This document shows, piece by piece, positions 31,401 to 39,264 of a stretch of 47,854 nucleotides of DNA. Location of the stretch: contig CAYJLF010000030.1 in assembly GCA_964371055.1 (NCBI GenBank), positions 1-47,854 of the forward strand, read 5' to 3'. The notes under the pieces were generated by a model. It did not search any database, had not been told where the DNA came from, and worked only from the letters and a program-made list of their open reading frames with translations. The translations under genes were made by a program, and so were the position numbers. The first letter of the stretch is position 1. The number at the start of each line of letters is the position of its first letter. This DNA comes from CAYJLF01 sp964371055. GTDB lineage: Bacteria > Eisenbacteria > RBG-16-71-46 > CAIMUX01.

Positions 31401-34400
31401 ATCGACGCGGCCGAGCCGAGCGCCGAGCTGACCACCCCGCTGGACGGCGAGGTCTTCGGCTACAACGAGTCGATCCTGCTGAGCGGTACCGCGATCGGCG
31501 ACTGGATCCCGGCGATGGCCACGAACGATGTGGACCGGGTCCGCTTCCAGGCGAAGATCAACCGCTACTTCTACCTCGACGACACCTACAACGGCGTCGG
31601 CCACGACGGTGCCTACGACAACGGCATCGACGAGATCTGGCTCGACGTGGACGACAGCGGAACCTTCAACGCCGGCGATACCGTCGAGTATGCGGGCGCG
31701 GACGGAACCGCCGACTACGTCGCGGGTGTCGACCAGGCGACGGCGATGTTCTGGTTCGACCTCGACCCGACGCCGCAGGACAACAGCGACGATCCGTGGC
31801 TGACCTCGGCGAATAACGGCGACAACTGGGAGATGACCTGGATCCCGTCCGGATTCAGCTTCATCCGGGCGGACCTCCTGGGCGGCGACGAGTACACGCG
31901 GCTGCGCATGCTGTCGCGCGATACCGCCGGCAACTGGGATACGCTGAACGACCTCTACGGGCCGAAGGAGACGCTGATCATCCTCAACGATGACACCGCT
32001 CCTCGGGCGTTCATCACGCACCTCGTGGTGCAGGATGACGCGCACCTGGTCGATCCGGCGGAGACCTTCGCGATCCAGGGTCTGAACCCGACCATGATCT
32101 ACGGTAGCTACTTCGCGACGCAGGAAGCCGCCTCCGTGGCGGTCTATGCGATCGTCAATGCGCAGGAGGTGTTCGTCGGCGGCGACAACGACCTCGACAA
32201 CAACTCCTTCTCGATCGCGTGGGATGCGTCGGCCTTGCCGGAAGGCGAGTACGAGCTCTTCGCGACGATCTTCGACATCGATCAGAACGAGAGCGACCAC
32301 GCGACGGCGACCCGGATCCGTGTCCGGATCGATCGGACGGCTCCGACGGTGGCCTATGACGTCGCGGTCGGCAGTTTCCCGCCGTTCGTCAACTCCGCGG
32401 GGTACGACGATGACAGCATCGTCGACCATGCGAGCCTGGCGATCGTGCCGGACGAGAACACCGCGGACGTCGACTTCATCGTGACGTCGACCCACGCGGA
32501 TATCGCGAAGATGACGCTGCAGTGGCGGTGGGCGAGCGATCCGGTCGGCCTGTGGCGCCCGGCGGCCGAGCTGCTGACCGAGACGGTCCAGCCGGTCGGC
32601 GCGTTCGACTACGAGCCGAACCTCGACTTCGGTGACAACCACGTCTGGTGGCTGCACGTCGAGAACTTCCCGGACAATCTGCTGCAGACCGGACGGATGC
32701 ACTTCCGTGCGCTGGCGGTCGACGAGGCTGGCAACAGCAACGCGCTGCAGACGACCTGGGCGGAGTACACCGCGGACAATCTCGATCCGGTCGGCTTCGA
32801 CTGGAACGATGACTCCCCGACTGACCAGATCGAGGTCGGGGCGACGGTGAACTTCGAGATCTCGGTTCAGGACGCCCTGATGAACGACAACACCCGTACC
32901 GACATCGAGGCCGTGACGCTGCAGTACCGTCCGGCGCAGTCGACTACGTGGATGACCTACGTCGATCCGACGGCGAGCCTGAACGGGATGCAGATCGACA
33001 CCGGCAACGCGATGTGGATCGCGCGGTTCGCCTGGGTCGCCCCGAGCTGGGTGGTCCATGACACCGTCTACGAGTTCCGGGTCCTGGCGCTCGACACGGC
33101 GGGTAACGTCGGCGAGTACCAGCGTTCCGGCTACACGATCACGGTGGAGGACAACGCTCCGCCGGATCGCAGCAAGGTCATCGACATCCTGGCCGAGGTT
33201 CAGGTGGCCGCCGACGGCGCCGATCCGGACGACAAGAGCGACGACGCTTGCGCGTTCGACGCCTGGGCCGACCTGAATGACGACGATCACTTCACTCTCG
33301 GAACTGACTGGCTCGTCGACGAAGGTGCGGACTTCACGCCGCCGGAGAACGACGTGCTGGCCGAGACGATCGTTGGCGACCCGATGGCCACCTGGCCGCG
33401 GCGCGTCGGCGAGAGCTACCTGAACGACGCGGCGGTCCGTAACACCGTCAAGGTGGCGCGGACGGTGACGATCGTCGGGCGGACGCAGTCCGACGACGAC
33501 GGCATCGGCGGCGCGGACTACGGCATCGAGGTGGTGAAGTTCCTCCTCCAGCCGGTCGACGCGAGTGGCAACCCGGTCGGTAACTGGTACGAGCTGGGCG
33601 TGGACGAGTGCCGTCCGAACTTCCCGCTCTACTACTGGCACTGGATCTGGGATACCACGAACTACCCGAACGGCACCTACAAGCTGGGTGTCTACGCGAT
33701 GGACCAGGAAGGGAACGTCGAGGACACCTCGACGCTCGACTGGACCACCGCGATCATCGTGATCGACAACGAGGCGCCGACGGCGCAGATGGACGCCAAC
33801 GCGGCGACCGAGACGGTGGAGAAGACCGTGACGGTCGAGCGGAACCGTCCGTTCACGCTGTTCGCCCGGACGCTCAAGCCCGGCACGGCGACCGTTGAGA
33901 ACTACGAAGACGATATCGTCGAGTTCATGTACAAGCGGGCCCGGGACCTGAACATGGCGGATTCGTGGGGCAGCGTGCCGAATGAAGCCGGCGCGACGTA
34001 CCCGAACATCCCCGAGGACGGGAATCCGGACCTGACTCGCCCGTACAGCTTCGACGTCCACATGGGCCGGCTGACCGAGCCGACCGATATCTACACCCCG
34101 GTGCCGCTCGCGGTGGGCGAGGAGTACGACTTCGCCGTGGCGGTCACGGACGAGGTGGGCAACCAGACGTCGGTCATCGAGTCGTTCGCGGACGACGCGG
34201 TGCCGGGCGTCGGGACCCGCTACATCCGCCTGCTGATCCAGGACACGATCGCGCCGCACCTCGAGTTCACCCAGGCGATCCGCAAGGGTGGCGACGAGAC
34301 GCCGATCGACAACCCGACCAAGATCCACGCGCAGGGCTTCTACTCGATCACGGCCCGGCTCCTGACGGGCGACCTCGACATGAGCCATGCCGAGTTCGTC

Positions 34401-37400
34401 TACCGTCTCAAGGGGACGCAGGACTGGAACCTGATCGACGCCACCCTGACGTCGGAAGACGAGGGTCGGACGTGGGTGCTGGGCCAGTGGGATCTGCAGA
34501 CGCTGCAGCACAACACCTGGTACGAGGTGGCGTGCGTCGGCGTGGACGACGTCGGAAACGTCGATGCTGATCCGGACATCATCGAGATCTACGTTGACTA
34601 CGAGGCTCCGCCGTTCGCGCTCGTCGCGCCGGCCGCGCAGAAGTGGTGCAACGGGATCATGGACCTGATCGTCCAGGTCGATCGCGGCTCCCAGCAGCAG
34701 CATGACGACGTCTTCGACGTGGTCTGGCTCTGGAAGAAGAGCACCGATCCGGACGTGGCGGCCGAGATTCCGGGCGACCCGCGCTCGCCGGGCTGGAAGC
34801 AGCTGAACGTGGCGGCCGAGGTCGAGCTGTACGACGATGCCACCAACCGCTACAGCAACACGCTGGAGCTCGGTGGATTCGTGGTCGTCGGCGAAGGCGA
34901 ACAGGCGGAGGAGGTCGACGTCTTCGCGTCGAACCTCTACGACCTGCGGGTGCTCGTGATCGACGACGCCGGCAACGCCAATGTCATCGACGTCAACAAG
35001 AACACGGTCGATCTCGACGCTCCGGACTACGCCCAGATCTCGAACATCAAGTGGGAAGGCGACGACACGACGCAGGACCCGAACGATCAGGGTCAGACGA
35101 CGGACGTCACCGCCGGCACCACGGTCGAGATCTTCGGGACGGCTTCGGACGACGAACTCGGCCTCCCGAACTTCCCCGACCCGGACAACGGGACGGTCTA
35201 CGAGACCTACATCGCGATGATGCAGTTCCAGGTCGCCTACGACCTGAACCAGGACGGCAACGTCGACGATGGCACCAGCTGGCACGACCTCGGCGTCTGG
35301 AACTTCGACCCCGCGAACCTGGGCGACATTTCGGCCCAGACGGCGTCGGTGCTCTGGAACACCACCGGTCTGCCGGAAGGCGACTACCTGCTCCGCGTGA
35401 TCGCGGTCGATGAGTGTGGCCTGGCCACAGTCTCCGGCGCGGTCAACGTCAGCGTGGTCGACTGGACGCCGCCGATCGCCCGGATCGTGGCGTGGGACGC
35501 GGATCAGCAGCCGCACGGCGACGTGCCGCCTTCGCTGGTCACGATCTACGCTCTGGCCGAGTGCGACACGACGGACGCCAATCCGGAGACGGCGGCGTGG
35601 GATCCGACCTACGACGTCCAGCTGCAGTACAACGTCCGCGAGGCCGGTGAGAACTCGCCGGTCGGTCCGTGGGTCAACATCGGGATCGCTCTGCCGATCG
35701 ACAACGGTGATCGGTTCACCACCGAGCACCTCTGGATGGCGACGATCGATCCGATGCTCTTCGGTACGGGTGTGGAGCAGGTCTGGCTGCGGGCCCTCGT
35801 CAAGGACGAGAGCGGCAACCGGTACGGCGACCTGCCCGAGGACGTCGTTCCGACCGTGGCGGTCGAGATCGTCCCGCAGGTGGACGAGCTTGGCGTGGCG
35901 GACGGCACGGTGACCTTCGAGCAGATTCGCTCGGCGGACATGGAGAACGGCTCGATGATCGTCCACCACGTCAAGTGGATGGTCGAGAGCCCGACGCACC
36001 TGATCGTCGACCTGAAGATGTCCACCCAGCAGCAGACTCCGCGCGTGATCCTGCTGAGCGAGCCGGCTGAGCCGGTCGAGTACCCGTCGGCGGACGATCC
36101 GCTGAACTACTCGCCGGGCGTCCGCCGCAATGGCACGCTCGTGGGCCTGACGCGGAGCATCGACGACCCGACGGTCTGGCGCGGCGAGATCTTCCTGGAG
36201 GACCCGATCAACTGCACGCACTACGCGCTGTGGGTGAGCGGCCTTGACGGAATCGCCGGCACGGCGGAGTGGATCGACCTGGACAACGTCTTCATGCGTG
36301 AGTTCACCGTGACGACGGCGCTCGGAACGAATGGAACGGTGAAGATTCCGGCGTACGGCTTCGTGCCGGCCGGCGCGAAGCTCATGGTTCCGTCCGGCGG
36401 CTGGCAGCAGGATCCGGCTTGCCTCCTGGTGAGCCCGACCTACCCGCCGTTCATGTCGACCGAGCAGGAGCGGTACCTCAACCCCGTCGACCAGACGGCT
36501 TACCACATGGAGATGCTGGGAGCGGCCGGCGCGTTCCGCCGGGGTTACGAGCCGCTCGTGACGTTCAAGTACACCGACATCGATCTGGCTGCCGCGCTCG
36601 AGGGGACGGAGTCTGCAGAGAAGGACCTGACGGTCCGTCGCTGGGATTCCACGATCGAGAACCGCGACGGCACGACCGGTGGGTGGTCGGGAGCCGGCAT
36701 CTCGCACATCAAGGTGATCGAGGAGTCCAACGAGGTGCAGTTCCGGGTGCGGGACCTGTCGGGCGGCGCGGCTGGCGAAGCCGGCGGCGCGACCGATCTG
36801 ATCTTCGTCCTGGATGGCTCCGGCAGCATCGCGGGCGCCGACTGGACCCTGCAGTTGGAGGGTGTGGCGGCGGCGCTGGAGAACCCGGCGATCGTGCCGG
36901 TGGACGGCAGCGTCGCGGTTGCGGTGGTGCAGTTCAGCAGTGCGGCGCAGACCGAGGTCGCCCTGACCAAGATCACGAGCGCCGGAGTGGCGTCTACGAT
37001 GGCAACGCAGGTCCGCGCGCTGACGCAGCTCGGTGGCGGCACGGCGATGGAACTGGGGATCGACCAGGGTGTGGCCGCGGCCGGTAACGGTTCGGCGGGT
37101 GCGCGCCAGGTGATCGTGCTATCGACGGACGGGGCCCCGAACGATGCGCAGCTCGCTCTGGCGGCCGCGGACGCGGCGATCCAGGCTGGCATCGAAGAAC
37201 TGCACGCGCTCGGCGTCGGCAGCGGTGCCGACATGACGTTCCTGAACACCCTGGTGCGCAACGGCACGGCTACCGCCGTGGCGACGTTCCAGGACTTCGC
37301 GACCGCGGTGGACGCCCTGGTCTCGACCATCATCTCCGGCGGTTCGTCGGGTAACGGCAACGTGTTCCAGCTCTTCGCACCGAAGCGCAACGCTCCGGTC

Positions 37401-39164
37401 GTCGTGTCGAACATGTGGCCGAACAGCCCGTACGTCACGGAGTGGCGGACCGACGCGGACCCGGTGCTGGTGGCCTACCTCCGGGAGCCGGGTGGCCAGG
37501 TCATCGATCCGTTCGAGGCCGAGCTCCTGATCGACGGCCTCGAGTGGGCGAGCTGGCTGGACGGCGATGGCGACGCGGAGTTCATCCGTGGCAATGGCCA
37601 GGCGACCTTGACCTACGCCAACCAGGACCAGACGGTGATGGAGCTGGTGTACCACCACTCCACCTACCCGCGGGACTGGTTGACCGACGGAAACCACCTG
37701 CTGACGGTGCGCTACAAGGCCGTGGGCAGCATCGACAAGTGGGAGAGTTCGACGATTCCGTTCTTCGTCGATCGGAAGTCGCCGACCATCGAGTTCGACG
37801 GCGGGTTCGTCCACAATCCGAACCTGCGGAACATCCGGGGCTACATGAACCCGGCGAGCAAGCTGGTCGCGAAGATGTTCGACAACGGAACCGGTATCCT
37901 CTTCAAGCACGATCGTCCGTGGTACTACGCGGATCTGGACTGCGACGGACTCCTGAATCTCGACGAGCGGCAGTTCGACCCGGTGCCGAACCCGTCACCG
38001 GACTGGCTGCCCGAGGGTCTGGAGAACGTCAACTGCTGGATTCGGGCCGACTGGAGCGTCAAGTACGACGTCTGGCGGGTCGATCCGAGCTGTCCGGAGC
38101 CGTGCGCCGAGGACGACCAGAACGACATCGACGAGATCGAGGAGCGCCACCTCCTGCACCAGGGAACGGCTAACGAGCTCGAGCCTTGGATCATGCAGAA
38201 CGGCGTCCGGATCACGCTCGATGAGTACGACATCAACCTGCCCCTCGAGGTCCCGGTTGCGGTCCTCGGCGGCGGATCGATCAAGGACGGCGACGTCCTC
38301 GAGATCACCTGGTACTCGGAGAAGTCGATCGAGCAGAACTCGGACGGCCCCGGCTGGGGTTGCGGAGTCGACACGGTCTACGTGAACGGCAACGCGTACC
38401 TGCTGTGGGATTCGGGCTGCAGCTATGACGCCGAGTCGCAGGAGATGCACATCTACGAGGAGGGCGTCATCGACTGGGCGTCCAACAGCGGCAGCAAGTA
38501 CGTCGAGCAGCGGTTCATCGTCGACATGAGCGCTCCGTCCTGCATCATCCTCTCGCCTGCGGTGACGGTGGAGCCGAACGGAGACCTGATGATCGACATC
38601 ACCTTCTCGGACGCGGGCGCGGGTATCGATCCGGCCACGGTCTCGCTGACCGTGATCGATCCGGAAGGCAACCTCGTCGCGGTCGAGAACCTGCAGACCA
38701 CCTCCGGCCGGGTGACCGGCAAGGTGACCGGGCCGCTGATGCAGGGCGAGTGGCAGGTGAAGTTCACGAGTGCGGACTACCTCGGCAATGCCTGCAACAC
38801 GGTCAGAACCGTGAAGGTGGAGTCGGCGGTCCTCGCGATGACGCACGCCATGGTGACCCCGAACCCGTTCAGTCCTGGCGGGTCGGGCTCCGGCGGCGGC
38901 CTCGGGTCGGGCTACGCGGACATCTCCTTCTATCTGAGCCGTGGCAGCGAGGTGACGGTCAAGGTGTACGACTTCGCGGGCCTGCATGTGGCCACGCTGA
39001 AGTCGCTTGCGCCCATGGCCTCCGGACTGCAGCACGTGCACTGGGCGGGTCAGGCCGACGACGGTACTGATCTGGCCAACGGCGCGTACATCATCCGGAT
39101 CGCGGCGAGCGACGGGGTCCGCATCGAAGAGCAGAACCTGAAGGTCGTCATCTGGCGCGAGTAA
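22419..39164 (+). CDS. Giant secreted multidomain surface protein (Ig-like repeats, Ca-type loops, vWA, FlgD-like C-terminus)
   Basis: One uninterrupted frame encodes about 5,581 residues (roughly 600 kDa). Domains in order: a signal peptide (cleavage likely after AVA-29); SbsA-like Ig repeats with the motif VVLVFNEDI / IIWALFNEPI / LVIWLSEPI near residues 63, 284 and 398; a long array of Ig-like units, each ending in an A-x-D-x-x-G-N strand (residues about 1,390-4,470); more than ten Asp-rich EF-hand-like loops (for example DENGNGSYDPGE and YDNDGDGLWDED); a von Willebrand A domain (about 4,790-4,970) with MIDAS D4799-S4801-S4803, T4875 and D4904; and a FlgD-like domain from VTPNPFSPGG (5,479) to the end. 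It is strongly acidic, as expected for a Ca-stabilised extracellular rod. ATG 22419 is chosen for its GAAGGAGG site and signal peptide. It is probably a surface adhesin or fibre; the exact role is unknown. Confidence 0.93.
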   Translation: MRRKGTAIAIISVLMLVVGVMMGAVGAVAQSKSLDKNVQPSDGTLIINYPAFPNSGGPYIVGATYDPDNDRVVLVFNEDIDAATTSATLSDDFEASFAFDSGAALGDDDGDNVLYITGLDPADGGDQFLDNGAERIRLKLPGVLASTPDGSLSDEVTWVQVGRGPIPVRVELVDPAAVDSLQTVRIYWDAPVAKIGTAVNTFGATSELAGTLFGYFGTGSATWTLRDSTTTVYRDNFGAMLSGVSKLRVAAGQVRYVGASAVVSDRERVQVFDNFERGPVLIASYYDTKGTVAFDDDIIWALFNEPIAGSNFLGLGDVNFAVIDNGGGFDGVGGGSTLSFPGSTTATIRISGFTGTTTLPDGDDALRHNGTLADFQGQVWDTANDALIHNGPGIIRASYNDGQTASLINDRLVIWLSEPIANPAEVDTSDFVHAQDDPNGAGTWFFGDAIQVLVEANVSGLGKVTFSNFSGAPVGKAYRPGLRIRATDITPIQGNAGRVVNDFASVPIVDESRPIVELDEVALTDRWDVVNELDTLEVVWRENNASIDDGDQYFLFLTRKSPLDITNDWMDNNLVRAIPIWNPRPGITGDTIRVRLIIDYQGTGGAETIKETTDLEDIGLDDQLRVLVASADFTGNTMYRTGTYPPPGYALLFGSAMWVGPICPPQDFYLTPGDNARWDSDIIHVTGDSTATGLTYSVFGDTLAIPCSADSVVAYYDPDDPDNLDGNEVRIGAGPVKNRLSSDSSFDPFPLTFPLDWDRTEGFIYLAAKLGVDETPAASRTQIALDAFYPGVVANQIYDPWNPYRVYNANDYVNIRLQLNDRIRGTAGAGSNDVANVVADFSLIDSLTTVPTGFTTPPDSIVLWGLGRDRLDNDGDWYAQLVTGADNDPVDVGLDGLPGTSDVGEDNGVPDPGDPFVDENGNGSYDPGETFVDLVNQAGQTGVYDAGEPFLDSLDPDERGWYEVRTNVAGDIGNVQQGYKLDPARVRKLAYTDPLSLVRFSLLDNGVDGTVFPGQFQRPGVRRSLSLDHTTILDGTDPQQRFLATIDFQEPTVVEFTSIKNGVTELLAPGNPVYNLGGNVDFTLSTPSDNDVLFVQMQFKAEGDATWKVLTLDPVGDANNDGFPGAEEFDDDGDGLADLDDLQVDAADDTTLCKADRVDNDNDAYFVFDSFGPGDPVDPTNPLTFGRIVWWQIDESKTNGLDDDDDNSLWDADEVNEAVGYDPRYDDDEDGIMDGERVAVVIDGVHSVFGPDPAWTGTVYVSASVLYGARTTSSVAANTILQKYYGNGVAYTELIERGFPVLTARDGGGGNADEQRFMTDAASTGWDTDRPEASRFDGVTSGTSFGVNWGYGNEFNWADSKGGTLDLDVIRRIYNLTADGQAKYMLRGVAYDLAGNANQNWSEPITFTMDLTPPVANIDGCGTDVLNAGSDFLPDVYPGGTAHEIYDAGKHPETYTLTLQTVDADAAEVLFQERRKNADGTWSPWTEISTDTNAPFQVEWPNDGVMFTVNNYPASRFQDVEFRALATDTQGNVTAEDDACVFDVRVIDGTEPGSWIRGVYLSTGPDYYEADEYTPLGVTVQVPADSSVNVWVRIEDRDRDAKGRLTTLLAGKSVSVGDLYTTMWAAGIDGKTGNANIDDDGNGTPAIDEDDPGGLGGAPDGIYTLGAGPLGDDLPDDRGAGPDSIPGTADDEWGRGVNNDDYITNDVKYVVFQYRVVNPPGEWTDFATVHGDDGAGAGVVYDYTSPIKATLNTQELADLYGEGTYELRAYACDVEGNCNIDTAPIATIAIRSVPLRAYIQPEVCTDNADQSYDLYAVHFLHDYEIDKVKFYYYRDTDGDECANDLGSTWVLIGIDEAAGQGDSRGDAVLYMPGQFEPVANPDALDLLTYEAQLNTMNYRYWDADGDGYYSPRDPVVFSANATWESANDTVVIGSLPDGFGDGSALEAFADDIYYAQLDAEAAGLDPSDWIFRENRLQADNNALDRWTYTWDMTGLPEGNYLVKSIAVDAQNNEDVITYTCYEPDVQNPEEIELVRLDSTPPLAQLEAMILPDGTSLDLVTPDSTYFIPGVTDWVKITATGPAETRRMKFEYSLDGGMNWVVIDPNDDDDFYADIDGNAGFSGRSGNAAVLDDEIFNDLNGNFIFDGSDIDFVRSEGDYPGIQTPLGWPLHPLVGEDAPNGINDDGDYLGENVEGEDAPGGLYDETAPFYAYLLLDELGLLTDVNLMVRATAYDEVCDGFRAGPADVDLVIAGENLPPEADVIRSEDLDGVLVDVNPPVHDGTPVAVIGASMDTLRVFVTAEDMSTIAKVELFYRLDPSCHTGSPEEIVELQAWKSMTVAGWTVDDLVYPYDFNVATDAIPDGVYQFYPRAYDQSGNYNEAPVNPWGFKKFGLAGDPFAFVSTPAGPPALPDTAAVADEYVIHASLIDPSQAPTTAVRFYYAHRILDEVIDPATIQPFAPFESPNLDNAPLGGATGDGVLVTIDGDVATYWPSLAMVAVPTKLDYTVSGSRIVFGARPESDDVILVSYNTGSWIQIGVGDTWSPYTVAWSQEDGGVPEPTIAGTDAYDLIAVALFDVNGDGEYNTDCDYTEPLSSEGNYLYLDDQDRPNLILYGLTYDSPTGPPPYPDWNWPGNPLFRGGDELNGPNYEHILSGIESDIFVVATDPDGIGGEIEMVTLDITATDVEGGGTTDTHIEMTPYLTGSTIMLPITFYEDDYPMWTPGSIENVILEVDRDGIWGNGDEAYYEMTRDAATSTWGASGRFYMGAETWYRFMVDLVGDDQVPVADARHKYLDVSSIIVPATPFWYAHLDNTTQLRNNAAHRVVATAIDTDGNTGTNLNSEMPGSDEAQGPILFIHDRTAPVVNAIVALNDLGQPLPYTRISPQIEYYIGAAVSDAPFTDVNVMSVDVVRFEYTPNRGEVWLPIGVDESPINGWVRSWTPPDPSTDGYDNDGDGLWDEDDEKVSEVTIRAIAIDTGMNSGYSDRQNPIVTLVLTIDAAEPSAELTTPLDGEVFGYNESILLSGTAIGDWIPAMATNDVDRVRFQAKINRYFYLDDTYNGVGHDGAYDNGIDEIWLDVDDSGTFNAGDTVEYAGADGTADYVAGVDQATAMFWFDLDPTPQDNSDDPWLTSANNGDNWEMTWIPSGFSFIRADLLGGDEYTRLRMLSRDTAGNWDTLNDLYGPKETLIILNDDTAPRAFITHLVVQDDAHLVDPAETFAIQGLNPTMIYGSYFATQEAASVAVYAIVNAQEVFVGGDNDLDNNSFSIAWDASALPEGEYELFATIFDIDQNESDHATATRIRVRIDRTAPTVAYDVAVGSFPPFVNSAGYDDDSIVDHASLAIVPDENTADVDFIVTSTHADIAKMTLQWRWASDPVGLWRPAAELLTETVQPVGAFDYEPNLDFGDNHVWWLHVENFPDNLLQTGRMHFRALAVDEAGNSNALQTTWAEYTADNLDPVGFDWNDDSPTDQIEVGATVNFEISVQDALMNDNTRTDIEAVTLQYRPAQSTTWMTYVDPTASLNGMQIDTGNAMWIARFAWVAPSWVVHDTVYEFRVLALDTAGNVGEYQRSGYTITVEDNAPPDRSKVIDILAEVQVAADGADPDDKSDDACAFDAWADLNDDDHFTLGTDWLVDEGADFTPPENDVLAETIVGDPMATWPRRVGESYLNDAAVRNTVKVARTVTIVGRTQSDDDGIGGADYGIEVVKFLLQPVDASGNPVGNWYELGVDECRPNFPLYYWHWIWDTTNYPNGTYKLGVYAMDQEGNVEDTSTLDWTTAIIVIDNEAPTAQMDANAATETVEKTVTVERNRPFTLFARTLKPGTATVENYEDDIVEFMYKRARDLNMADSWGSVPNEAGATYPNIPEDGNPDLTRPYSFDVHMGRLTEPTDIYTPVPLAVGEEYDFAVAVTDEVGNQTSVIESFADDAVPGVGTRYIRLLIQDTIAPHLEFTQAIRKGGDETPIDNPTKIHAQGFYSITARLLTGDLDMSHAEFVYRLKGTQDWNLIDATLTSEDEGRTWVLGQWDLQTLQHNTWYEVACVGVDDVGNVDADPDIIEIYVDYEAPPFALVAPAAQKWCNGIMDLIVQVDRGSQQQHDDVFDVVWLWKKSTDPDVAAEIPGDPRSPGWKQLNVAAEVELYDDATNRYSNTLELGGFVVVGEGEQAEEVDVFASNLYDLRVLVIDDAGNANVIDVNKNTVDLDAPDYAQISNIKWEGDDTTQDPNDQGQTTDVTAGTTVEIFGTASDDELGLPNFPDPDNGTVYETYIAMMQFQVAYDLNQDGNVDDGTSWHDLGVWNFDPANLGDISAQTASVLWNTTGLPEGDYLLRVIAVDECGLATVSGAVNVSVVDWTPPIARIVAWDADQQPHGDVPPSLVTIYALAECDTTDANPETAAWDPTYDVQLQYNVREAGENSPVGPWVNIGIALPIDNGDRFTTEHLWMATIDPMLFGTGVEQVWLRALVKDESGNRYGDLPEDVVPTVAVEIVPQVDELGVADGTVTFEQIRSADMENGSMIVHHVKWMVESPTHLIVDLKMSTQQQTPRVILLSEPAEPVEYPSADDPLNYSPGVRRNGTLVGLTRSIDDPTVWRGEIFLEDPINCTHYALWVSGLDGIAGTAEWIDLDNVFMREFTVTTALGTNGTVKIPAYGFVPAGAKLMVPSGGWQQDPACLLVSPTYPPFMSTEQERYLNPVDQTAYHMEMLGAAGAFRRGYEPLVTFKYTDIDLAAALEGTESAEKDLTVRRWDSTIENRDGTTGGWSGAGISHIKVIEESNEVQFRVRDLSGGAAGEAGGATDLIFVLDGSGSIAGADWTLQLEGVAAALENPAIVPVDGSVAVAVVQFSSAAQTEVALTKITSAGVASTMATQVRALTQLGGGTAMELGIDQGVAAAGNGSAGARQVIVLSTDGAPNDAQLALAAADAAIQAGIEELHALGVGSGADMTFLNTLVRNGTATAVATFQDFATAVDALVSTIISGGSSGNGNVFQLFAPKRNAPVVVSNMWPNSPYVTEWRTDADPVLVAYLREPGGQVIDPFEAELLIDGLEWASWLDGDGDAEFIRGNGQATLTYANQDQTVMELVYHHSTYPRDWLTDGNHLLTVRYKAVGSIDKWESSTIPFFVDRKSPTIEFDGGFVHNPNLRNIRGYMNPASKLVAKMFDNGTGILFKHDRPWYYADLDCDGLLNLDERQFDPVPNPSPDWLPEGLENVNCWIRADWSVKYDVWRVDPSCPEPCAEDDQNDIDEIEERHLLHQGTANELEPWIMQNGVRITLDEYDINLPLEVPVAVLGGGSIKDGDVLEITWYSEKSIEQNSDGPGWGCGVDTVYVNGNAYLLWDSGCSYDAESQEMHIYEEGVIDWASNSGSKYVEQRFIVDMSAPSCIILSPAVTVEPNGDLMIDITFSDAGAGIDPATVSLTVIDPEGNLVAVENLQTTSGRVTGKVTGPLMQGEWQVKFTSADYLGNACNTVRTVKVESAVLAMTHAMVTPNPFSPGGSGSGGGLGSGYADISFYLSRGSEVTVKVYDFAGLHVATLKSLAPMASGLQHVHWAGQADDGTDLANGAYIIRIAASDGVRIEEQNLKVVIWRE
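26591..35830 (+). repeat. Protein-level tandem array of Ig-like units inside the giant gene
   Basis: At least sixteen units end in a conserved strand of the form [VL]-R-x-x-A-x-D-x-x-G-N. Examples are VAYDLAGNANQ, LATDTQGNVTA, YACDVEGNCNI, LAVDEAGNSNA, LALDTAGNVGE, YAMDQEGNVED, VTDEVGNQTS and VIDDAGNANV. Most are followed within about 25 residues by a P-x-A turn opening the next unit. Spacing is irregular (about 360-1,360 nt) early on and settles to about 400-450 nt (roughly 140 residues) after 33.7 kb. The DNA itself is not a near-identical repeat, so the array is old and diverged. Confidence 0.8.
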
Positions 39165-39175
39165 AGACCGACCGC

Positions 39176-39201
39176 GGGGGGACGGTGAAGGCCGTCCCCC
39201 C
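39176..39201 (+). terminator. Strong 10-bp hairpin between the giant gene and the porV-ompA gene
   Basis: GGGGGGACGG (39176-39185) pairs perfectly with CCGTCCCCCC (39192-39201) around a 6-nt loop, 11 bases past the giant gene's stop and 63 bases before the next start. Without a U-tract it may cause partial termination or protect the 3' end of the long mRNA, setting different levels for the two proteins. Confidence 0.5.
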
Positions 39202-39264
39202 CGCCTCGGGCCAGTCGTCACGACATCCGAATCGATTCGAACGGGTTCAACAAGGAGGTAGGGA

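Noticed and set aside
22686..36707. A 4,673-codon open frame on the minus strand inside the giant gene
   Set aside because: It is codon-aligned with the sense gene and stays open only because the sense strand avoids TTA, CTA and TCA. Its translation is Arg/Val/Asp-rich with no domain, signal peptide or ribosome-binding site.
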